Source: Pseudomonas piscis | GTDB taxonomy: Bacteria > Pseudomonadota > Gammaproteobacteria > Pseudomonadales > Pseudomonadaceae | Direction: 5' to 3' | Length of the DNA: 64,000 bases | NCBI RefSeq assembly: GCF_009380155.1 | Contig: NZ_WHUV01000006.1 | Coordinates: 186,001-250,000, forward strand | Shown: positions 16,456 through 24,035 of the stretch, one piece after another | Layout of the letters: every line of letters starts with the position of its first letter | Position numbering within the stretch: the first letter of the stretch is position 1 | Position numbers and translations under genes: made by a program | Notes under the pieces: generated by a model | The model's input: only the letters and a program-made list of their open reading frames with translations | Databases searched by the model: none | Told to the model about the DNA's origin: nothing

Positions 16456-16484
16456 GTATACGCAGACCACCGGCTCTTGGATGC
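16456..16484 (-). promoter_or_regulatory. Candidate ECF sigma promoter of the fasciclin gene
   Basis: On the minus strand GCATCC (16479-16484), a 16-base spacer, then CGTATAC (16456-16462). It resembles the CCATCC-N16/17-CCGAAT form of mycobacterial SigK promoters at the -35. This is a suggestion from pattern only. Confidence 0.4.
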
Positions 16485-16617
16485 TTTTTTTTTCGACTAG
16501 ATTTCAAGCAACCGGGGATCTTGCGGTCCCTCGGAACATTCGTCTGCGCCATGAGTCCAACGACTGTTTTCCCGCCACCCGATTCCGGGTGGTTTCTCGC
16601 CCCATGAGGTTGTTTCG

Positions 16618-17184
16618 ATGAATATTCCACGCGGTTTCGCCCTGGCTACCCTGATGACCCTGGCAGCCGGTTCGGCCCTGGCCGGCGGTTTCAGCCTGAA
16701 CGATGCGGCCAATGCCATTTCCGGCATGCAGGGTGGCGACAAGGCTGCCGCTGCGGCACCGACCTCGCAGACCGCCGGCCTGCTCGGCGCCCTGGGTTCG
16801 CAGCTCAATGTCACCCCCCAACAAGCCATCGGCGGCACCGGCGCCATGCTCGGCCTGGCGAAGAACCAACTGAGCGGCTCGGACTACTCGCAACTGAGCA
16901 AGAGCGTGCCGGGCCTGGACAAACTGTCGGGCAGCAATGCCCTGGGCAGCCTCGGTGCCTTGGGCGGCCTGCTCGGCCAGTCGTCGGGCCAGAACGCCGG
17001 GCTGGACAACGCCCTGGGTAACGTCAAGAACACCAGTGACCTGAACAATGCGTTCGGCGCCCTGGGCATGGACAGCGGCATGGTCGGGCAATTCGCCCCG
17101 GTGATCCTGCAGTACCTGGGCCAGCAAGGGGTGGGCGGCTCGCTGCTGCAAAGCCTGAGCAGCATCTGGGGCGTGGCCAAGTAA
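16618..17184 (+). CDS. DUF2780 exported protein
   Basis: 188 residues with a clear signal peptide (MNIPRGFALATLMTLAAGSALAGG). The mature part is low-complexity, rich in Gly, Ala, Ser and Leu, with LLGALGSQLNVTPQQAIGGTGAMLGLAKNQLSGSDYSQL and a C-terminal FAPVILQYLGQQGVGGSLLQSL, the pattern of the DUF2780 (VcgC/VcgE) family. The function of the family is unknown. The start is preceded by GAGGTTG. A strong GC hairpin follows the stop at 17191-17216, separating it from the DUF350 gene. Confidence 0.8.
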   Translation: MNIPRGFALATLMTLAAGSALAGGFSLNDAANAISGMQGGDKAAAAAPTSQTAGLLGALGSQLNVTPQQAIGGTGAMLGLAKNQLSGSDYSQLSKSVPGLDKLSGSNALGSLGALGGLLGQSSGQNAGLDNALGNVKNTSDLNNAFGALGMDSGMVGQFAPVILQYLGQQGVGGSLLQSLSSIWGVAK

Positions 17185-17190
17185 GGCGAC

Positions 17191-17216
17191 GGCCCCGGTG
17201 CCATGGCGCCGGGGCC
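17191..17216 (+). terminator. GC-rich hairpin after the DUF2780 gene
   Basis: GGCCCCGG (17191-17198) and CCGGGGCC (17209-17216) form a perfect stem, with GCCATGGC itself palindromic in the loop. There is no T-run, so it may be an attenuating or mRNA-stabilising hairpin rather than a full terminator. Confidence 0.4.
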
Positions 17217-17288
17217 AATCCTCCAGTGTTCGGCGAATCGGGCCTGTGATATATCTCGCGCCCCGTTTTCCAAGGAAGCCCGAACGCG

Positions 17289-17717
17289 ATGTTCATGGAT
17301 GCACTGAAGATGTCTCTGCCCGCCAATGCGGTGCTTGGTTTTACCCTCTACATGCTGGGCGCGGCTCTGGTTTTCGCCCTCTACGCTTTCATCTACACCC
17401 GCCTGACGCCCCATAACGAATTCGCCCTGATCCGCCAGGGCAACAGTGCGGCGGCCATCGCCCTGGCCGGTGCCTTGCTGGGCTTCGCGATCCCGGTGGC
17501 CAGTGCCATTTCCCACTCCATCTCGATCATCGACTTCCTGCTCTGGGCGGCGATTGCCGCCGTGGTGCAGTTGCTGGCGCTGTTGGCCGTGAGCCTGACG
17601 CTCAAGGGCTTGTCCCGGCGCATCGTCGACCAGGAGAACGCCGCGGCGATCCTGGTGGCTGCGGTTTCCGTCGGTGTCGGCCTGCTGAATGCGGCCTGCA
17701 TGACTCCATCGACCTGA
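17289..17717 (+). CDS. DUF350 inner-membrane protein (YjfL-like)
   Basis: 142 residues with four predicted membrane helices (LGFTLYMLGAALVFALYAFIY, AAIALAGALLGFAIPVASAI, IIDFLLWAAIAAVVQLLALLAV, AAAILVAAVSVGVGLLNAAC). The charged loop with NEFALIRQGNSAAAIALAGALLGFAIP is the hallmark of DUF350. It is first in a set with a DUF1190 and a glutathionylspermidine-synthase-like gene, the same order as yjfL-yjfM-yjfC in E. coli. The role is unknown; conserved linkage suggests envelope maintenance. Confidence 0.85.
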   Translation: MFMDALKMSLPANAVLGFTLYMLGAALVFALYAFIYTRLTPHNEFALIRQGNSAAAIALAGALLGFAIPVASAISHSISIIDFLLWAAIAAVVQLLALLAVSLTLKGLSRRIVDQENAAAILVAAVSVGVGLLNAACMTPST

Positions 17718-17727
17718 GGGCGCAGCG

Positions 17728-18519
17728 ATGAAACGCAGTAGAAGCGTGCGCCTGGTACTGCTGGGCAGCGTGCCGTTCGCCCTGGCGGCCTGTGATGGCC
17801 AGCCCCAGGCGACCCGGGTCGTGCGCCAGGTCCAGCATTTCAGCACCCCAGAGGAGTGCGCCCAGGCGCAGGTTCCCATGGATATCTGCCTGGACGCCCG
17901 TCACGATGCCTGGGCATATGGCCAGGAGGAGGGGCCGCGTTATTGGGACCTGAAGCGTTGCGAGGCGGATTTCCTGCCGGGTGCTTGCACCATCTCCAGC
18001 GATGGCCGGGCCTATGTGCCGATGTTCTATGGGTTCGCCCTGACCACTGATCGCACGGTGCCGGTTACTCCAGAGGACGAGCAGCAGGCGGCGACCGATA
18101 GTTCCAACAGCAGCTCCAGTAGCACCGGTTCCAGTAGCGGCAGTAGCTCGGTCAGTGGTGGTGGTGGTGGTGGTGGTGGTGGTGGTGGTGGTGGTGGTGG
18201 TGGTCACAGTTCGAGCTCTTCGGGTTCGAGTTTCTGGCGCTGGATCGGCCTGGATTCGACGCCTGAGCCACGCTACTTCACCGAAGGCCTGTACAAGGAG
18301 CGTGACGCCCAGGGCGGTGAACGCTTGAGTACCCTCGGCCAGCAGGTCGAGGGCGGCAAGAGCTTCCCCGGCGCCAGCAGCGGCCGTTTCGCTATCTCCA
18401 GCCCCGAGCACTTCACCAGCACGGGCAGTTCCTTCTCCGGTGCCCATGAGGTGGTCAGTCGCGGCGGTTTCGGCTCCAGCTCCAGCTCCGGCCACAGCAG
18501 CTGGGGGTTCGGTTCTTGA
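17728..18519 (+). CDS. DUF1190 (YgiB/YjfM-like) protein with polyglycine tract
   Basis: 263 residues. The N-terminus (MKRSRSVRLVLLGSVPFALAACDG) is a lipoprotein-like signal. The conserved block FSTPEECAQAQVPMDICLDARHDAW and CEADFLPG place it in DUF1190. After about residue 120 it is Ser/Gly-rich: 16 consecutive GGT codons (18157-18204) encode a glycine run flanked by Ser-rich stretches. The C-terminus ends in SSSSSGHSSWGFGS. It is 10 bases from the DUF350 gene and overlaps the next gene by four bases, so it forms an operon. The uniform GGT codons in a GGC-preferring genome mark a trinucleotide microsatellite. Confidence 0.85.
   Translation: MKRSRSVRLVLLGSVPFALAACDGQPQATRVVRQVQHFSTPEECAQAQVPMDICLDARHDAWAYGQEEGPRYWDLKRCEADFLPGACTISSDGRAYVPMFYGFALTTDRTVPVTPEDEQQAATDSSNSSSSSTGSSSGSSSVSGGGGGGGGGGGGGGGGHSSSSSGSSFWRWIGLDSTPEPRYFTEGLYKERDAQGGERLSTLGQQVEGGKSFPGASSGRFAISSPEHFTSTGSSFSGAHEVVSRGGFGSSSSSGHSSWGFGS
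18157..18204 (+). repeat. (GGT)16 trinucleotide microsatellite
   Basis: Sixteen uninterrupted GGT units inside the DUF1190 gene, in frame, encoding Gly16. Slippage would change the length of the glycine linker without breaking the frame. Confidence 0.95.
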
Positions 18520-19673
18520 AGCGGGTCCACAGCACGCCGCGCCCGGACTGGCAGGCCACGGCGCAGCGACTGGGGTTCGCCTTCCATACCTTCGATGGCG
18601 AGCCCTATTGGGACGAGTCGGCCTACTACCAGTTCAGCCTGCGGCAGATCGAGGAGCACCTGGAGGACCCGACCCAGGCGCTGCATGAGTTGTGCATGGA
18701 GCTGGTGGCCGAGGTGGTGGAGAGCGAGGAACTGCTGCAGCGCCTGGCCATTCCCGAGGCGTTCCACGAGCTGGTCCGCAGCTCGTGGAAGCGCCGCGAC
18801 CCACACCTCTATGGCCGCATGGACCTGTGCTACGACGGCCACGGCCCGGCCAAGCTGCTGGAGACCAACTACGACACCCCGACCTCGCTGTATGAGGCCA
18901 GCTTCTTCCAGTACGTCTGGCTCGAACAGCAGATGCAGCGTGGCCAGCTGCCGGCGCGGTGCGACCAGTTCAACAGCATCGAGGACAAGCTGCTGCAAGC
19001 CTTCGTGCAGGGCGGTTTCGGCTCGCCGTTGTACTTTTCCTCGGTCCGTGGCTCGGTGGAAGACCGGGGCACCGTCGAATACCTGCGCGACATCGCCCGC
19101 CAGGCCGGCCTGCGCACGCGGATGATCGATATCGAGGACATCGGCCTCGATGCTGGCGGGCGTTTCGTCGACCTGCAGGGCACGCTCATCGACAATCTGT
19201 TCAAGCTCTATCCATGGGAGCAGATGTTCAACGAAGACTATGGCCGGGCCATCGCCGCTAGCCGCACCGGCTTCGTCGAGCCGCCATGGAAGGCGATCCT
19301 CTCCAACAAGGGCGCCATGGCCCTGCTCTGGGAACGTCATCCGGGGCATCCGAACCTACTGCCGGCGTTCATCGACGAGCAGCCGGCCGGCGACCTGCAA
19401 CCGGGCTGGGTACGCAAGCCGTTCTTTTCCCGGGAGGGCGCCAATGTGCAGATCCGCACAAACGCTGGCGAACGGTTGAGCGAGGCCGGGCCCTACGGCG
19501 CGGGCCCGAGCATTCGCCAGCAGTTCCAGCCGTTGCCGAACTTCGCCGGCAACCACACCGTGATCGGTAGCTGGGTGATCGGCGACCGGCCGGCGGGGAT
19601 CGGCATTCGCGAGGACAACTCGCCGATCACCAAGGACAGCAGCCGTTTCCTGCCCCATGTGATCCTCGACTGA
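18516..19673 (+). CDS. Glutathionylspermidine synthase-like ATP-grasp protein (YgiC/YjfC family)
   Basis: 385 residues, the size of the stand-alone synthetase-like members that lack the N-terminal amidase of Gsp. ATP-grasp features: RMDLCYDGHGPAKLLETNYDTPTSLYEASFFQ, then KAILSNKGAMALLWERHPGHPNLLPAF, KPFFSREGANVQI and the C-terminal GSWVIGDRPAGIGIREDNSPIT with metal/ATP residues. The start is a TTG at 18516 whose ATGA-like TTGA overlaps the DUF1190 stop, indicating coupling. YgiC/YjfC enzymes have not been shown to make glutathionylspermidine; they may ligate an amine to another peptide or protein, and the DUF1190 neighbour is an obvious candidate partner. Confidence 0.88.
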   Translation: MKRVHSTPRPDWQATAQRLGFAFHTFDGEPYWDESAYYQFSLRQIEEHLEDPTQALHELCMELVAEVVESEELLQRLAIPEAFHELVRSSWKRRDPHLYGRMDLCYDGHGPAKLLETNYDTPTSLYEASFFQYVWLEQQMQRGQLPARCDQFNSIEDKLLQAFVQGGFGSPLYFSSVRGSVEDRGTVEYLRDIARQAGLRTRMIDIEDIGLDAGGRFVDLQGTLIDNLFKLYPWEQMFNEDYGRAIAASRTGFVEPPWKAILSNKGAMALLWERHPGHPNLLPAFIDEQPAGDLQPGWVRKPFFSREGANVQIRTNAGERLSEAGPYGAGPSIRQQFQPLPNFAGNHTVIGSWVIGDRPAGIGIREDNSPITKDSSRFLPHVILD

Positions 19674-19733
19674 ACCCTATCCGATACCGCCTCGCAGGGG
19701 GCGTGTCGTCGTTTACAAAAAAATCCCCGCTAA

Positions 19734-19771
19734 GCCTGGCGCTGCAAGTGCCGGGCTAGAGGGTTCTTTTT
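19734..19771 (+). terminator. Possible terminator after the YjfC-like gene
   Basis: GCCTGGC (19734-19740) pairs with GCCGGGC (19750-19756) through one G-U; a TTTTT lies at 19767-19771, ten bases past the stem, so it is a weak match to an intrinsic terminator. Confidence 0.35.
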
Positions 19772-19814
19772 GGCATGGGCCGATCCTGCTGGCGCGCCGG
19801 GGGTTGCGCGGTGC

Positions 19815-19845
19815 TTGACAAGGTTTCTGGCGCGGCGCTTAGATA
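19815..19845 (+). promoter_or_regulatory. sigma70 promoter of amiE
   Basis: A perfect -35 TTGACA (19815-19820) and a -10 read as TTAGAT (19839-19844, 18-base spacer) or TAGATA (19840-19845, 19-base spacer). It lies about 150 bases ahead of amiE, leaving a long leader that carries the antitermination hairpins. Confidence 0.7.
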
Positions 19846-19908
19846 AGCCCCATCAGGAAAAGCGCATCAGCGTCGATGTCGCCGATCCACCCAGGTCGTA
19901 CATGCCAA

Positions 19909-19954
19909 AGAGCAAATGAGCTCTCCCGGGGTTATCCCCGGGAGGGCTTTTTTT
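19909..19954 (+). promoter_or_regulatory. AmiR-type antiterminator hairpin and leader terminator of amiE
   Basis: AGAGC (19909-19913), hexaloop AAATGA, GCTCT (19920-19924) forms a hexaloop hairpin overlapping by two bases a terminator: CTCCCGGGG (19923-19931), loop TTAT, CCCCGGGAG (19936-19944), then seven T (19948-19954). ANTAR proteins such as AmiR stabilise hexaloop hairpins and so prevent terminator formation. The second, upstream hexaloop expected for ANTAR targets was not resolved by eye. Confidence 0.8.
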
Positions 19955-19960
19955 CGTCCG

Positions 19961-19979
19961 CAAAAAATAAAAAAAGAGG
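19961..19979 (+). promoter_or_regulatory. Crc/Hfq A-rich translational repression site of amiE
   Basis: CAAAAAATAAAAAAAGAGG directly covers the ribosome site of amiE. It fits the AAnAAnAA motif bound by Hfq-Crc, for which P. aeruginosa amiE is the classical target. Preferred carbon sources would therefore block amidase translation. Confidence 0.65.
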
Positions 19980-19987
19980 TATCAGAT

Positions 19988-21028
19988 ATGCGTCATGGCG
20001 ATATTTCCAGTAGCAACGATACCGTTGGCGTCGCAGTGGTGAACTACAAGATGCCACGCCTGCACACCCGCGCCGAGGTCCTGGCCAACGCGCAGAAGAT
20101 CGCCGACATGGTGGTCGGCATGAAGCAGGGGCTGCCGGGCATGGACCTGGTGATCTTCCCCGAGTACAGCCTCCAGGGGATCATGTACGACCCCGCGGAA
20201 ATGATGGAAACAGCGGTTGCCATTCCTGGCGACGAGACCGAGTTGCTGGCCCGCGCTTGTCGCAAGGCCAACGTCTGGGGAGTGTTCTCGCTGACCGGCG
20301 AGCGCCACGAAGAACACCCGAACAAGGCGCCGTACAACACCCTGGTGTTGATCGACAACAAGGGCGAGGTGGTCCAGAAGTACCGCAAGATCATCCCCTG
20401 GTGCCCGATCGAGGGCTGGTACCCCGGGGGCCAGACTTTCGTCAGCACAGGGCCCAAGGGCATGCAGATCAGCATGATCATCTGCGATGACGGCAACTAT
20501 CCGGAGATCTGGCGCGATTGCGCGATGAAGGGCGCCGAACTGATCGTGCGCTGCCAGGGCTACATGTACCCGGCCAAGGAACAGCAGGTGCTGATGGCCA
20601 AGGCCATGGCCTGGGCCAACAACACCTACGTGGCGGTGGCCAATGCCGCGGGCTTCGATGGCGTCTATTCCTACTTCGGCCACTCGGCGATCATCGGCTT
20701 CGATGGCCGTACCCTCGGTGAATGCGGCGAGGAGGAAATGGGCATCCAGTACGCCCAGCTGTCGATCTCGCAGATCCGCGATGCCCGGGCCAACGACCAG
20801 TCGCAGAACCACCTGTACAAGATCCTCCATCGCGGCTACACCGGCTTGAACAACTCCGGCGAGGGCGATCGTGGCCTGGCCGAGTGCCCCTTCGAGTTCT
20901 ACAAGACCTGGGTGACCGACGCCGAGAAGGCCCGGGAAAACGTCGAGAAGATCACCCGCTCGACCTCGGGCGTTGCGCAGTGCCCGGTGGGGCGGCTGCC
21001 CTACGAGGGTGTGGAGAAAGAGGCCTGA
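19988..21028 (+). CDS. amiE: Aliphatic amidase
   Basis: 346 residues, identical in length to P. aeruginosa AmiE. It hydrolyses short aliphatic amides such as acetamide and propionamide to acid plus ammonia. The nitrilase-superfamily triad is visible: E59 in VIFPEYSLQG, the lysine of KYRKIIPWCP (about 134) and the cysteine of IICDDGNYPE (about 166). It is first in amiEBCRS, with induction through AmiC/AmiR antitermination and catabolite control at the A-rich ribosome site. A hairpin with a T-run follows, which should keep amiE expressed above the downstream genes. Confidence 0.96.
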   Translation: MRHGDISSSNDTVGVAVVNYKMPRLHTRAEVLANAQKIADMVVGMKQGLPGMDLVIFPEYSLQGIMYDPAEMMETAVAIPGDETELLARACRKANVWGVFSLTGERHEEHPNKAPYNTLVLIDNKGEVVQKYRKIIPWCPIEGWYPGGQTFVSTGPKGMQISMIICDDGNYPEIWRDCAMKGAELIVRCQGYMYPAKEQQVLMAKAMAWANNTYVAVANAAGFDGVYSYFGHSAIIGFDGRTLGECGEEEMGIQYAQLSISQIRDARANDQSQNHLYKILHRGYTGLNNSGEGDRGLAECPFEFYKTWVTDAEKARENVEKITRSTSGVAQCPVGRLPYEGVEKEA

Positions 21029-21048
21029 CCTGCGCGGCAGGTTGAACG

Positions 21049-21084
21049 GCGGGCTGCCGCAGCCAGGCGGCCCGCGTCCTTTTT
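21049..21084 (+). terminator. Intercistronic terminator between amiE and amiB
   Basis: GCGGGC (21049-21054) pairs with GCCCGC (21070-21075), extended by TGCC/GGCG; a five-T run follows at 21080-21084. Partial termination here would set the ratio of amidase to the regulatory genes. Confidence 0.65.
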
Positions 21085-21112
21085 CTTCCCTGCGCAAGAT
21101 GGAGTCATTCCC

Positions 21113-22231
21113 ATGCCCTTCCTGACCGACATGCTGGAGCAGTCGCAGCGTCGCCAGGCCCAGGACCAGGCCCTGGCCAGCGAGAACCGCGCCGATGCGC
21201 CGCTGGTCCAGGCCCACCTGGCCAGCCAGGCGGCGCTGCACAGCCGTTACCGTTTCGATATCGAGGCCATCATGGCCAGCCTGCGCGCCGAGATCCTCGG
21301 CCAGGACCAGGCCTTGCACAGTGTCCAGGACATGCTCCGGGTGGTGCGCGCAGACATCACCGATCCACGCCGCCCGCTCTACACCGCGTTGTTCCTGGGG
21401 CCCACCGGGGTGGGCAAGACCGAGATCGTGCGGGCCCTGGCCAGGGCCCTGCATGGCGATGCCGATGCCTTCTGCCGCATCGACATGAACACCCTGTCCC
21501 AGGAGCACTATGCCGCCGCGCTCACTGGCGCGCCGCCCGGCTACGTGGGGGCGAAGGAGGGTAATACCCTGTTCGACCAGGACAAGCTCGACGGCAGCCT
21601 CGGGCGTCCCGGCATCGTGCTCTTCGACGAGCTGGAAAAGGCCAGCCCGCAGGTGGTCCAGGCGCTGCTCAACGTGCTGGACAACGGCATGCTCACGGTG
21701 GCCTCGGGCGAGCGCAGCTACAGTTTTCGCAACAGCCTGATCTTCATGACCAGCAACCTCGCGGCCCGGGAGATCCAGGGCTACGACCAGCGGCGCAAGG
21801 GCTGGCTGGGCTGGTTGCTGCCCTCCACCGCGGCTTCACGGCATCGGGCGGTGGAGAAGCTGGTCAGGGCCCGCTTGCTCAAGGCCTTCGCCCCGGAGTT
21901 CGTCAACCGTATCGACAACATCATTACCTTCAACTGGATCGAGCACGGCCTGGTGGAGCAGTTGGTGGCGCTTGAGGTGCAGCGGCTCAACCGGCGCCTG
22001 GAGAAGCATCGCTGCAGCCTGGTGGCCACGCCCCAGGTGCTGGCCCATGTGGCCCGTGCCGGTTTCGACCGGCAGTTCGGCGCCCGTGCGTTGCGCCGCA
22101 GCGTGCGCCAGCATCTGGAAGTGCCCCTGGCCGAATTCCTCCTGGAGTACCACGCTCCGGTCATGGGCGAGCCACCGGTGGTCTATGCGGCGCACGTGGC
22201 GCAGGGCAGGATCGGGTTCAGTCGCCAGTAG
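21113..22231 (+). CDS. amiB: AmiB, ClpB-like AAA+ ATPase of the amidase operon
   Basis: 372 residues. Walker A is GPTGVGKTE (about residues 100-108) and Walker B is GIVLFDELEKASPQVVQALL. FGARALRRSVRQHLEVPLAEFLL is the C-terminal D2-small domain of Clp/Hsp100 ATPases. It lacks the N-terminal and first ATPase domains of ClpB. In P. aeruginosa AmiB is proposed to energise amide uptake or chaperone AmiS; it is not required for inducible amidase. It is encoded second in amiEBCRS, 28 bases before amiC. Confidence 0.9.
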   Translation: MPFLTDMLEQSQRRQAQDQALASENRADAPLVQAHLASQAALHSRYRFDIEAIMASLRAEILGQDQALHSVQDMLRVVRADITDPRRPLYTALFLGPTGVGKTEIVRALARALHGDADAFCRIDMNTLSQEHYAAALTGAPPGYVGAKEGNTLFDQDKLDGSLGRPGIVLFDELEKASPQVVQALLNVLDNGMLTVASGERSYSFRNSLIFMTSNLAAREIQGYDQRRKGWLGWLLPSTAASRHRAVEKLVRARLLKAFAPEFVNRIDNIITFNWIEHGLVEQLVALEVQRLNRRLEKHRCSLVATPQVLAHVARAGFDRQFGARALRRSVRQHLEVPLAEFLLEYHAPVMGEPPVVYAAHVAQGRIGFSRQ

Positions 22232-22258
22232 GCCGCGTCGAACAAGGAGCAGTCATTC

Positions 22259-23416
22259 ATGGTTTTACATCCGGACCAGCCCCAGATCGGGCTGCTGTTT
22301 TCCGAGACCGGCGTCACCGCCGACATCGAGCGTTCGCAGCGCTACGGCGCCTTGCTGGCCATCGAGCAACTGAACCGCCAGGGCGGCGTGGCCGGCCTGC
22401 CGATCCAGGCACTGGCGCGGGACCCCGGCGGTGACCCGGATCGCTATCGGCTGTACGCCGATGAGTTCATCCGCAACCACGGGATACGCCTGCTGGTGGG
22501 CTGCTACATGTCCCACACGCGCAAGGCGGTGATGCCGGTGGTGGAGCGCACCGACGCGCTGCTCTGCTACCCGACGCCCTACGAGGGCTTCGAGTATTCG
22601 CCGAACATCATCTACGGCGGCCCGGCCCCGAACCAGAACAGCGCGCCGCTGGCGGCCTACCTGATCCGTCACTACGGGGAACGGGTGGTGTTCATCGGCT
22701 CGGACTACATCTACCCCCGGGAGAGCAACCATGTGATGCGCCACCTGTACCGCCAGCACGGCGGCACGGTGCTGGAGGAAATCTACATCCCGCTGTATCC
22801 ATCGGACGAGGACCTGGCGCGAGCCGTGGACCTGATCGTCAAGGCCCAGGCCGACGTGGTGTTCTCCACCGTGGTGGGCACCGGCACCGCCGAGCTGTAC
22901 CGGGCCATTGCCCGGCGCTATGGCGACGCGCCCCGGCCCCGGATCGCCAGCCTGACCACCAGCGAGGCGGAGATCGCCAAGATGGGCAGCGAGGTGGCCG
23001 AGGGGCATGTGGTGGTCGCGCCGTATTTCTCCAGCATCGATACCCCGGCCAGCCGCGAGTTCGTCCGCGCCTGCAATGCCTTCTTTCCCGAGGACGTCAG
23101 CATTACCGCGTGGACCGAGGCGGCCTACTGCCAGACCCTGATGCTCGGCCGGGCCATGCAGGCGGCCCAGGGCTGGCGGGTGGAGCAGGTGCAGCCCGAG
23201 CTTTACCGCCAGCGCCTGGACGCCCCCCAGGGACCGATCTGGGTGGAACAGCAGAACAACCACAGCCACTTGACCTCGCGCATCGCCGAAATCGATTCGC
23301 GCGGGACGTTCCAGGTGCGCTGGCAATCCCCCGAGCCCATCCGGCCGGACCCCTACGTGGTGGTGCACAACCTGGACGACTGGTCCGCCAGCATGGGCGA
23401 GGGCTCGCACCGATGA
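22259..23416 (+). CDS. amiC: AmiC, amide sensor and negative regulator
   Basis: 385 residues with the type-1 periplasmic-binding-protein fold but no signal peptide, so it acts in the cytoplasm. Typical blocks are QIGLLFSETGVTADIERSQRYGALLAIEQLN, VGCYMSHTRKAVMPVVE and YEGFEYSPNIIYGGPAPNQN. AmiC holds AmiR in an inactive complex; binding of acetamide or another small amide loosens the complex and frees AmiR. The start follows AAGGAGCAGTCATTC. The last codons overlap the amiR start (ATGA at 23413-23416), supporting balanced synthesis of the two partners. Confidence 0.95.
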   Translation: MVLHPDQPQIGLLFSETGVTADIERSQRYGALLAIEQLNRQGGVAGLPIQALARDPGGDPDRYRLYADEFIRNHGIRLLVGCYMSHTRKAVMPVVERTDALLCYPTPYEGFEYSPNIIYGGPAPNQNSAPLAAYLIRHYGERVVFIGSDYIYPRESNHVMRHLYRQHGGTVLEEIYIPLYPSDEDLARAVDLIVKAQADVVFSTVVGTGTAELYRAIARRYGDAPRPRIASLTTSEAEIAKMGSEVAEGHVVVAPYFSSIDTPASREFVRACNAFFPEDVSITAWTEAAYCQTLMLGRAMQAAQGWRVEQVQPELYRQRLDAPQGPIWVEQQNNHSHLTSRIAEIDSRGTFQVRWQSPEPIRPDPYVVVHNLDDWSASMGEGSHR

Positions 23417-24003
23417 GCGCCAACTCGATCCTCGGTTCCCTGCGCGAGCTGCAGGTGATGGTGCTGAACCCGCCCGGGGCCTTGAGCGATGCCCTGGTGT
23501 TGCAGCTGATCCGTATCGGTTGTTCGGTGCGCCAGATCTGGCCGCCACCCAAGCACTTCGATGTGCCGGTGGACGTGATCTTCACCGGCATCTTCCAGAA
23601 CCATCATCACGAGCAGATCAGTGCGCTGGTCGGCAGCGGCTCGCCGCGCACCACCGTGGTGGCCCTGGTGGAGTACGAGAGCCCGGCGGTGCTGTCGCAG
23701 ATCATCGAGCTGGAGTGCCACGGGGTGATTCTCCAGCTGTTGGACGCGCACAAGATCCTGCCGGCGCTGGTCGCCGCGCGCCGGGTCAGCGAAGAGCTGT
23801 TCAAGCTCAAGCAGAAGCACGCGCAGTTGCAGGAACGCCTGGCCAGCCAGGTGGATATCAACCGGGCCAAGGTGCTGTTGATGCAACTGCATGGCTGGGA
23901 GGAAGGCCAGGCCCATGGGTTCCTCTGCCAGGAGGCGATGAAGAGCCGGGAGCCGATTCTCAAGGTCGCCCAGGACCTGCTGCGCCAGCACCCGGACAAA
24001 TGA
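23413..24003 (+). CDS. amiR: AmiR, ANTAR-domain transcription antiterminator
   Basis: 196 residues, the P. aeruginosa length. The N-terminal two thirds is a receiver-like domain without phospho-acceptor logic (LRELQVMVLNPPGALSDALVLQLIRIGCSV); a coiled coil (LFKLKQKHAQLQERLASQVDINRAK) leads to a C-terminal ANTAR domain (AKVLLMQLHGWEEGQAHGFLCQEAMKSREPILKVAQDLL) that binds leader RNA. Released from AmiC, it blocks the terminator at 19923-19954. It overlaps amiC by four bases. Confidence 0.95.
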   Translation: MSANSILGSLRELQVMVLNPPGALSDALVLQLIRIGCSVRQIWPPPKHFDVPVDVIFTGIFQNHHHEQISALVGSGSPRTTVVALVEYESPAVLSQIIELECHGVILQLLDAHKILPALVAARRVSEELFKLKQKHAQLQERLASQVDINRAKVLLMQLHGWEEGQAHGFLCQEAMKSREPILKVAQDLLRQHPDK

Positions 24004-24035
24004 GCCAAGAACAACAATAACGCGAGGGTATCGTC

